A DNA stretch of 11,087 bases, taken from NCBI GenBank assembly GCA_021014945.1, contig MU266818.1, forward strand, positions 1,515 through 12,601, read 5' to 3'. Shown one piece after another: positions 1 through 6,422 of the stretch (its first letter is position 1; every line of letters starts with the position of its first letter). The translations under genes were made by a program, and so were the position numbers. The notes under the pieces are model-generated. The model saw nothing but the letters and a program-made list of their open reading frames with translations. It was not told where the DNA came from and made no database searches. Source of the stretch: Leucogyrophana mollusca. Taxonomy: Eukaryota; Basidiomycota; Agaricomycetes; Boletales.

Positions 1-830
1 AAAGAGGGCGCGTTGCCGCAACCCAGGCTCACTTCCACTCCGCAGGAGTGGAAGGACTGGATCGAGTTCTACTCGAAAGAATTCCACGGTGTTCCACTCG
101 AGGGTGGAACCGTTAGTCTGCGTGACGTGAGGGGTCCCCTCCTCGCGTTGCGCCTCAACACCAACTTCGAGAAGGGGTCCAATGAGCGCAGGCGTACTAT
201 ATTTAAGTACCGCCTCTGCCTGTTGGTCCTGGTACCGGGGTAGTACCGAGAATACCTGGCCATGTTTGCATGGCCCATTGCCCCGACATTCGAACCCGTG
301 CAGTTCGAAGGACACGTCGACAACCTGATGGAGGACGATGTTGCCCGGCACTTAGCGCAGTGCGGGGTAACCCTCCATCAGGTTGACGACATTCAACCTT
401 ACGCGCGACACTGGTTGTCGTGCTGTCTGGACACCTGTCATGGGTTCCTGACGGACGACGAACGCGCCGTCCTCAGCGAACGCCTGGCGATCGCGGCGTC
501 CCCGGACGCGAGTACTACCCTCTCTCTCGAGGGACGTGCCGAGCTCGAGGCAATCGCGTGCGAGCAGGGGACCGAGCCCCCCGATGCTGCGCCCGCCTCG
601 AGGTTATTCTCGTCGCTAGATGATGAGCAGATGAGCCTGCTGGCTGATCCCCCCACCGTGCACAATCTGGTCACGGCCAGCGCGACATCTGGATTTGTCC
701 CCGGGGGGTTCGCCGCCAGTCGTCCCCAACAACAGATGTACCCGTCAACATGAGTGTTGACGCCACCCATGTCCCCAATGACCCAACCGGTCATCCCAAC
801 ATCCCCGCTAACAAGGCCCCACCCTCGTGA
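1..830 (+). pseudogene. Retrotransposon internal ORF, C-terminal part, decayed
   Basis: The frame is open from base 1 to 240, hits a TAG at 241-243, then continues in the same frame (YREYLAMFAWPIAPTFEPV...) to about 718. It is incomplete at its N-terminus. The visible protein is acidic, rich in Asp/Glu/Ala, with a Cys/His/Trp-containing patch (HWLSCCLDTCHGF) near residue 140. I recognise no protease, RT, RNase H or integrase motif and do not know its function. Compared with the right copy, about 38 bp are missing after 717 and about 80 bp after about 732. Together they shift the frame, so a short out-of-frame tail ends at 753. The ancestral stop, seen in the other copy, corresponds to the TGA at 828-830. 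The position just before the 3' LTR suggests the last ORF of the element, or an extra ORF after pol. Confidence 0.6.
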
Positions 831-844
831 GCGTTCCATCACTC

Positions 845-1080
845 ACGCTACCCCAGGGTAGCGTCTGTTTCATTTTCTTTTCCTTTCCCTCATCTCTTTC
901 ATTTTCCTTTACTTAAAATATGCAAGTACCCCCGCAGTACTTGCCCTCTGTACTACTTCTGCTTAGTACATTACTGTACCATCACCCGCGCGTCTCGACT
1001 CGCGCCGCTAAAATTATCAGAGTCCCAAGGGACTCTAGTGGGGGGAGTGTAAGGGGCTGTTACCCTTTTAGGGTGACAGC
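845..1080 (+). other. Hairpin-rich 3' non-coding region of the retrotransposon
   Basis: Several short, near-perfect inverted repeats follow one another: 845-864 (9-bp stem, 2-nt loop), 922-944 (8-bp stem), 988-1005 (GCGCG/CGCGC stem), 1019-1036 (8-bp stem, AA loop) and 1056-1080 inside the LTR (ACCCT/AGGGT plus GCTGT/ACAGC with one mismatch). The right copy keeps all of them (for example 10719-10738 and 10639-10661), in some cases with longer stems. They lie between the end of the ORF and the LTR, where structure could affect RNA processing or priming. That role is inference. Confidence 0.7.
1040..1047 (+). promoter_or_regulatory. Polypurine tract (plus-strand primer site)
   Basis: GGGGGGAG lies directly against the first base of the LTR (TGTAAGG), where the polypurine tract of an LTR retrotransposon is expected. 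In reverse transcription this RNase H-resistant stretch primes plus-strand DNA synthesis. In the right copy the matching tract (10536-10545, minus strand) is GTGGGGGTAG, interrupted by a T. Confidence 0.65.
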
Positions 1081-1222
1081 TCATATACTCATTCCTATCT
1101 ACTATAAATAGTTACAAAAACCTTATTTTACACTATCTTTGTACTTACTCACTCACATACCATCAATACCACCAAGAGGTCGTGTTAATGGCTCGAGTGA
1201 TCAGTATAACAAAAACGTTACA
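1048..1222 (+). repeat. 3' LTR, 175 bp (left copy)
   Basis: It starts TGTAAGGGGC and ends CGTTACA, giving a perfect 5-bp terminal inverted repeat (TGTAA/TTACA) in the TG...CA form of retroviral-type LTRs. The right copy is also exactly 175 bp. By eye about 15 substitutions and two 1-bp indels separate them (about 90% identity). The LTR carries a TATA-like box at 1102-1111 and a hairpin at 1056-1080. The start is set by the polypurine tract and the TG dinucleotide; the 5' LTR that would prove it is outside the window. Confidence 0.78.
1102..1111 (+). promoter_or_regulatory. TATA-like box in the LTR
   Basis: CTATAAATAG sits about 55 bp into the LTR and is kept in the right copy (minus strand, about 10471-10480, one base changed at its edge). 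In LTR retrotransposons the promoter for the genomic RNA lies in the LTR, so this is a reasonable core promoter candidate. As part of a 3' LTR it could drive transcription outward into 1223 onward. Confidence 0.55.
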
Positions 1223-1305
1223 TTCGGGGACGCTTGTGATGCGAGGGTAGAGAAGCCCAGGGCCTAGGGGAAGGGTTGAGGCCGTAGGGCGTAGGGGAAT
1301 GACAC

Positions 1306-1764
1306 GTGCTTTGTGAGTCAGAAGAACCCGAAGCACTACAGGCGTTTGCGAAGGCTTCTTGCCGGTCGCCGAAGTTGAGTCACGTTCGCGGATCGGTCGA
1401 CGGATGCGATGGCGCTTCGCGAAGTCAAAAAACATAGGATATCGGTCGTATCCGAGCTTAGATGGGCACGAGGCTCATCACCGATCGGGAGTACCTGTTC
1501 TCTGGACAGGAACGGGACGCCGCAATGGTGTCCATAAGGAGAGGACTCCCTCCGCTGACCACAGCAGACCACAACACCGGACACAGAGTGTTCAACACTT
1601 CTGCAGCAATGCAGAAGTTCCTGTCGCGTACCGCGAAGGAGAAACAAGTCAATGAGGTACGCAGGTACCTCGCGGCAGCCAACACGGCACGCCACCACGG
1701 GTTTGAGACCCAAATACAACGCAACGTGTTGTCCGCACAATGGCAGCCCCCTGCGTGGTACTAG
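1306..1764 (+). pseudogene. Unrecognised ORF, apparently decayed and interrupted by a MITE
   Basis: The longest clean stretch starts at ATG 1462 and runs 100 codons, ending PPAWY then TAG. The middle is rich in charged and Ala residues (FLSRTAKEKQVNEV, RRYLAAANTARHHGFE) and looks coding in a GC-rich stretch. The same frame is also open upstream from about 1306, broken only by TAGs at 1435-1437 and 1459-1461, so the start at 1462 may be an artefact of decay. The final TAG (1762-1764) consists of the TA next to the MITE plus the first G of that element, so the original frame probably ran on. I do not recognise the family. It may be a host gene or another element fragment into which the left retrotransposon inserted. 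Confidence 0.35.
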
Positions 1765-2460
1765 TGTTTAAAGGTCCGGTCCTATAGACCGCAAAAAAGA
1801 CCAAAACCAGACCAAACCAAACTGGTAAAGACCGGACCATCAGTCCTGGTTGCCTGACTTTAGAATCAAAAGACTGCAAAAAACTGCAGTCCTAGGACTG
1901 GCTGAGACTGATAAAGACCGGTCCTGACCAGTCCTAGACCAGGCCAATCTTCCTTCCTGCATAGGACATATTTACTGATAATATTTCTGATATTTAGGCT
2001 GTTGTATTTTAATTTTACAACTTGCCTATGTGATATCAAGGTCCAGTAACTTCTATATTATATGCAATACAATAAAGTGTAATTTTAAGGGGTTAATGAC
2101 AGTGGTTCATGGTGTACTTACAGGTTGTAGCTATATGAATGGTCACATAGTCTGCTTGCAAATCACCTTTTAATAGCATTTTAAAGCTATACAATGATGT
2201 TGTATGATGTTGTTATTCATTGTAGTCATATACATTATCAGTTGTCCATTTGGTGACAATATATGAGCAGTTGAAAGCAACAGGGACTGGTTGCAGCACA
2301 GACCAGTCCAGACCAGTCCATAGACCGCAAAAGACTGCTTAGGACCAGTTTCGGTCAGTCCGGTCTGGTCTTTCGACAATTCTGGCTTCAAAAAGACTGG
2401 TCCTGGTCCAGTCTTCTGAAAATAGGGTAAAAAACCAGACCAGACCGGACTTTTAAACAC
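1764..2460. mobile_element. MITE-like non-autonomous DNA element, TA-flanked
   Basis: The left end GTGTTTAAAGGTCCGGTC and right end GACCGGACTTTTAAACAC form terminal inverted repeats of about 18 bp with one mismatch, flanked by TA on both sides (1762-1763, 2461-2462). The outer 170-190 bp at each end are packed with degenerate GACCAGTCC/GGACTGGTC and AGACCGCAAAA motifs in both orientations, while the centre (about 1960-2270) is AT-rich. Subterminal repeats like these often serve as transposase-binding sites. No transposase is encoded. The TA duplication would suit a Tc1/mariner-type element. The start (TAGTGTTTAAA) also resembles some hAT ends, but no 8-bp duplication is present (left cgtggtac, right tttacagg). 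Class is therefore uncertain; the element itself is well supported. Confidence 0.72.
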
Positions 2461-2541
2461 TATTTACAGGTATCTTTTACACTACCTACATACACCATTG
2501 GAATAGACGCTGGGTCACGTTCCTTGGTGTGAAGTGAGTAG

Positions 2542-2557
2542 AGAGTCAATTGACTCT
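2542..2557. repeat. Perfect 16-bp palindrome
   Basis: AGAGTCAATTGACTCT reads the same on both strands. It lies just upstream of the first recognisable exon of copy A and downstream of the MITE. It may be a protein-binding site or chance; nothing else supports either. Confidence 0.4.
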
Positions 2558-2561
2558 ATAG

Positions 2562-3531
2562 TAAGAGAACCTTACATATATTCAACGGGGTCTTTCCCAA
2601 CGTCAACTACATGATCTATACTAACGGGGCAGTATTTGCAGTCGTAAGTTGCTCTGATAATGTCCTCCACCTCACTGACATGCAATCCAACAGACACTAC
2701 TGTGTATATCCGAGTGGCGAAGTAACATCAGCTCGACAGCACTTGCGCTCGTTATTGGCTTCGTCAACTGTGTGACTGATCTACCGAACCAGGAGGTTGC
2801 TCAGCTGCTCCTACAGTGTTACTCATTCCTCTACGAGGATACGGACAACCCTGACCACACATGGCCCTACCGATCAAGTTTTTTCCTGTAGCGTCTCGCC
2901 TCAACGCATCTCAGTGCAATAGTTGATTACGTGAATGTCCCTGCTCTCAACACTGAGGAGCTTGCGTCGGGTGGCATGATGCATGGCATCCTTGTTGCGT
3001 GTACCATTGTGGTGAGATTTTATCTGTTTATTTCTACCGTGGTTCTGATCATACTTCTGATGGGGACAGCTTGAGCGCGCTCTCAAGTTCATCCAAGATG
3101 ATATTATCAACGTTGATGAGGTCCTCACTTCGATTGAGCAAGGAAAGTTCACTGTCAAGCTCCCGAAGGTAATGAACCCAAACACATCAAAGATGACCAC
3201 GGGCCCATATCAATTTGCAATTGCTAACTGGCGTGATGAGCACGTCTCGTGGCTGCAGTCAGTAGGGAGCAAAGACAAGGCGACGTTGAAGGATATCATA
3301 GAATCTGCACGGAAACTATTGAAGAAGACGGCGGTGACTGCCTCAAGTCGCGCAACTGTCAAGCGCGCTTTAATCTGTAACATCCATTTTTTTATTACTC
3401 GAGAAACCACTGACATGTTGTTGATAGAACCACTATGCAATTTTTATCAATGTCTTTCGTCCCATCTGGTGCTTGTCTTTGACTTGTATCTATCCCCCCC
3501 ACCATTTTTAATGCAGTACTGTCTTTTGTAA
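2562..3531 (+). pseudogene. Basidiomycete multi-exon family protein, copy A, truncated
   Basis: Three exons can be joined: 2562-2643; intron 2644-2693 (50 nt, GTAAGT donor, CTGAC branch, CAG acceptor); 2694-3011; intron 3012-3069 (58 nt); 3070 onward. All are phase 0. The product reads FP-x15 before intron 1, then SEWRS, FLYEDTD, YRSSFFL, ASTHL, then LERALKFI straight after intron 2, and a C-terminal part with KLPK, GPYQFAIANW and ESARKLLKK. Copy B on the minus strand shares these landmarks and both intron positions. A TAG at 2889-2891 breaks FFL/RLAS; CAG is a plausible ancestor. The N-terminal half is missing: upstream lie an in-frame TGA and the MITE. The frame stays open to 3531, but beyond about 3370 it no longer looks coding. 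I know this as a repetitive uncharacterised agaricomycete family; its function is unknown to me. Confidence 0.68.
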
Positions 3532-4201
3532 ATGGCTTGGTTAGTTTTCTTATCCCGGTTCGCGGAATATATGCATTTGGCAATTTCCCGCTTTTCCTGC
3601 TTTTTCGCATTATATAAAGCACGCAAAGTCAAAAAGCATACAGTTATCAACGGTCCATTGAAACACTCAAATGGTTTTCTGTGCACCATTTGGCAATCAC
3701 CAATTATTGTGGGTTCAGTAAAATTATATGATAACAAGCTGCATCCTGGGCATGTCCTGTTCAATTTTTAAGGGAAAATATGTAACCATTCGAGCTCGAC
3801 ATCGAAAACAGTGAAAGTGTCACTTTTTGAGGAATAATCAGTCCATGAAACACCAGCCCAAAAAGGGTACAAACCCTAGAATCGGGTTAAATGTCATCTA
3901 ACTTGGCATGAAGCAAGAAGAGTTGCTACCCTTGTATTTCAGTGATTATGCATGCCACATCCATCAAACAGCTCAAAAAAATAGATGTTAGGATAGCTGA
4001 GAGCCTGTCGCGTCCATTGGTACCATCGCTGCGAGGGTTTGTGATGTATTGATTGCATGACATGTAGATTGAGTTTTGAGATGATGTGAAAAAGTGCCAC
4101 AAGCCAACAAGACCATGCAGTTCATAATCATTTTCTCTGTCAACTGGAAAATTATTGCTATATATCTTCGAGTAGGTTGTTAAAATATAGAGAAGAAGTT
4201 G
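3532..4201. other. AT-rich stretch, no feature recognised
   Basis: Short ORFs occur on both strands (for example 3532-3771 +), but they have no recognisable motif and overlap each other as chance ORFs do. There is no convincing intron chain, inverted-repeat boundary or RNA gene. A small hairpin lies near 3810-3825 (AGTGA...TCACT). The stretch reads as intergenic sequence or old element remains. Confidence 0.5.
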
Positions 4202-4209
4202 AGACTATA
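4202..4209 (+). repeat. Target-site duplication of the hAT element, left copy
   Basis: AGACTATA immediately precedes the left terminal repeat and recurs exactly at 5421-5428 right after the other end. Eight bases is the duplication length made by hAT transposases. Confidence 0.85.
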
Positions 4210-5420
4210 TAGTGATGTGCAGGGCCCGGCTCAGCCCAAAAGCTCCGGCTACAGCTCGGCTCGTGGGGGCTAGGGCCTGCTTGAACCCTAAAGGGCTCAG
4301 GCTCGGCCACGGCTCGGCTCGGCCTAGGCCGGGGCTCACTGGTGGAGAACAAGTGGGACAGCACTTACAGTGTTGTATAGTGTGGGCCCATAGCTAAGAG
4401 TCCATATCACAATTGTTAGGCGCATTGTCTTGTCTCTGGAACTGTTGTGCATGTTTGATATTTAAGTTCTCAGGTAGTATAATGTAGGTCAATGATGTTG
4501 AAAGGTGGGTGAGACGAGGAATGGGCAATGAAAGCATCATTGGCGTGGAAAGAGGTCATTTTTGGCGAGCAGACAACAAGTTATGATGGAAAGTATGGAT
4601 CAGGGCATTCACAAGGCTCTGGATATGATAGTACGTGCCATGGATATCCGGAAATTGTCCCATTGTCCCAAATCCCACTCCAAAACACTAAAACGCGAAT
4701 CGCTCGAGTATCCGTGCTCCAAACGCCATGACCCAGGGCTTGTTAGAAAGCGCTAATCGAGGGGAATCCAACGGTGCCCGGGTCACAGCGCTATGGTGAG
4801 ATGTACCACCCCGAATACTATACTGAAATGTGAATTGCTCGAGTATCCATGCTCCAAACGCAATGACCCAGGGCTCGTCGGGAAGCACTAGTCGAGGGGA
4901 ATCCAACGGTGCTTGAGTCGCACCGAACATCGCCAAAACGCGCGCGCTATGGTGAGACGTATGGCCAATGGGTGCAAGAGCTTCAAGTCATCAGTAAACG
5001 AACAAAGGAATAACATTAAATGTGCACCTTGTGTAAGCTGCCTCACCCCATAGCCATTGAATCAAACTCACCTCTTCCTGCACTTGATCCACCTGTGGTT
5101 AGCCAGAGATACCTGAATATTAGCAGTCAAGATGCACAGGTGCTGTCCCACTGAGCGTGAGAAGTTGCAGGAATGAGTCGATTCAATACCAGTCAAGCAA
5201 TTTACCTTAGTTATGGTTGTATACAGTAGCTTCAAGAGTACATTGAAGTGTTCACATTTCGTGCTGAAGCTGCAGCCTGACGGCTCGGCTCAGGCTTACT
5301 TTCAGTCTAAGCCGAGCCTTGAGCCGCCCCAGGCCGGGGTGTAGGGCCCGGCTTGGCCCGGCCTAAGCCGGCTCGGCTTGTCCCGGCTCACGGCCTGAGG
5401 CCGGGCCTGGCACATCACTA
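4210..5420. mobile_element. Non-autonomous hAT-type transposon, 1211 bp
   Basis: The left end starts TAGTGATGTGCAGGGCCCGGC and the right end, read inward on the other strand, starts TAGTGATGTGCCAGGCCCGGC. They are identical over the first 11 bases, then equal apart from small indels. The perfect 8-bp duplication AGACTATA lies outside both ends. Ends of the TAGTG/CAGTG type plus an 8-bp duplication are the hallmark of the hAT superfamily. The outer 130-140 bp on each side are GC-rich and full of GGCTCGGC/GCCGAGCC units in both orientations, which could pair or bind transposase; the interior is of mixed composition. No ORF long enough for a hAT transposase is present, so movement would depend on an enzyme encoded elsewhere. 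The clean duplication suggests this is one of the younger insertions in the window. Confidence 0.88.
4691..4961. repeat. Imperfect tandem duplication (period 135 bp) inside the hAT element
   Basis: Unit 1 is about 4691-4805 and unit 2 about 4826-4961. Shared blocks include GCTCGAGTATCC, TGCTCCAAACGC, ATGACCCAGGGCT, TCGAGGGGAATCCAACGGTG and GCTATGGTGAGA. Unit 2 carries about 20 extra bases near its end (ccgaacatcgccaaaacgcg). Because 135 is a multiple of three, a minus-strand frame (4688-4936) stays open through both units and shows a repeated peptide pattern (APLDSPRL...PWV.AFGA.ILE.F). I do not regard that as a gene without further evidence. Confidence 0.75.
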
Positions 5421-5428
5421 AGACTATA
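5421..5428 (+). repeat. Target-site duplication of the hAT element, right copy
   Basis: AGACTATA follows directly after the right terminus CACATCACTA and matches 4202-4209 base for base. Confidence 0.85.
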
Positions 5429-6422
5429 AAATGTGCTGTTCGTCCGTGGTGAGCCAATTGTTTCATTTGATGATAGTGTTGCAATGACCCGTTGATAACT
5501 GTACTCTGCGTCGCATTATCCAAGGGACTCTACGCTTAGTGCCCATTTTCTGAGTGTCGCTTATATTCGCCTGAATTTCGGTTATTGAGATGTCTAACTC
5601 CGAAAAGCAAAATGTGGATTTTCCTGATGCTGGGCAATTATAGATCAAAGTGGTGGACTTGCTCGTGCGGTCTTCGAGGATTAGTTTGTAACACAGTCTA
5701 TCGTGTTCACACATATTGTAAAAGGTGCTTAAAAGTAGTGCTACGGGTGATTTACACTTAACCAGACCTGGCGTTCAGGCCCGAAGCTGGGCGGGTTGTG
5801 ATAACCTATTGAAACAGTGAAAACAATTTGCCATGCAAACACCTGCCACCTGGCAGTCACCGGGTCACTGGGTGAAACGGATATTCCACCAGCGCGGCCG
5901 GTCACGCGAACCTCGTTCTGGTTTCATAGTGGTGTGCTTTAATATTGATTTCAGGTTTCAGACACTACCTCACTTAAATATTGTCTCTCAGAGAGAGTCC
6001 TGTGGTGCCCACGGGTCCTACATCAGCAAATGTGCTTTTGTTCTGACGCTTTCTGGAAGGTCTGATGCCAGGTTGTCCAGACCTCCAGGTGACGCGCTGA
6101 TGCCAGATGAATCTGTCAGTACCAGATGGCCAAGCTGAGCGCAGATAAATACCAGTCCAGGCTTCAGGTGACCTTCAGGCTACCATCAGAACAACTCTCA
6201 GTGTACTGTAGTGCTCACGAAAAGGTGCAATGAATATGATTTATAGCATAAAACATGAATGGGACAATGTGGGATATGAACAGGCGCTAAGAGAGGCGTC
6301 ATAGATACACTTGTTCTACGTGTTTCGCGATGAGCTAAAGCACACAAAGAAGGCTGAATATTAGTACGGCAAGGAGGAGACAATCACGAAGCCTCACTTG
6401 GAACACACTGCCCGGATCCAAC
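5429..6422. other. Stretch without recognised gene
   Basis: There are no convincing coding exons on either strand; the longest ORF (5833-6138 +, 101 codons) has no recognisable motif. Local features are a hairpin CTGCCA-CC-TGGCAG near 5843, a GTCACCGG/GTCACTGG doublet just after it, and scattered CTGATGCCAG and CCAGACCT repeats around 6060-6170, which give a repetitive, element-like texture. If copy B and the Plavaka gene belong to one transposon, its left end should lie here, but I could not identify it. Confidence 0.45.

Larger units (their letters stand above)
1..1222 (+). mobile_element. LTR retrotransposon, 3' end (left copy)
   Basis: This is the 3' portion of an LTR retrotransposon whose 5' part lies outside the window. 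It comprises the end of an internal ORF, a hairpin-rich non-coding stretch, a polypurine tract and a terminal LTR ending in TTACA. The main evidence is a second, inverted copy at 10361-11087 that matches from about position 612 to 1222. Similarity stops abruptly in both copies after the same TTACA, and the flanks then differ (here ttcgggga; in the other copy the interior of a transposase gene), so the element edge is well defined. Short LTRs with TGTAA/TTACA ends and a G-rich tract in front fit fungal Ty3/gypsy-like elements. No reverse transcriptase or integrase is visible, so the superfamily is inferred. Confidence 0.8.

Noticed and set aside
280..305. ATTCGAACCCG as a possible tRNA T-arm.
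   Set aside because: Neither strand gives a T-stem or a cloverleaf around it, and it lies inside the retroelement frame.
1048..1764. Reading the left LTR as a 5' LTR with the element extending rightward into 1223-1764.
   Set aside because: The right copy shares the sequence upstream of the LTR, not downstream, and the polypurine tract precedes it. No tRNA primer-binding site follows 1222.
2170..2460. Minus-strand ORF of 96 codons at the right end of the MITE.
   Set aside because: It is a translation of the subterminal GACCAGTCC-like repeats; low complexity and no protein features.
3447..3771. Overlapping ORFs on both strands (105 aa minus, 79 aa plus) as genes.
   Set aside because: They overlap antisense, show no motif or intron structure, and lie in AT-rich sequence where chance ORFs are common.
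5735..6215. 8-bp direct repeat GTAGTGCT (5735-5742 and 6208-6215) as a possible target duplication around a 465-bp element.
   Set aside because: No matching inverted termini lie inside it, and an 8-bp match by chance in a 1-kb stretch is expected.
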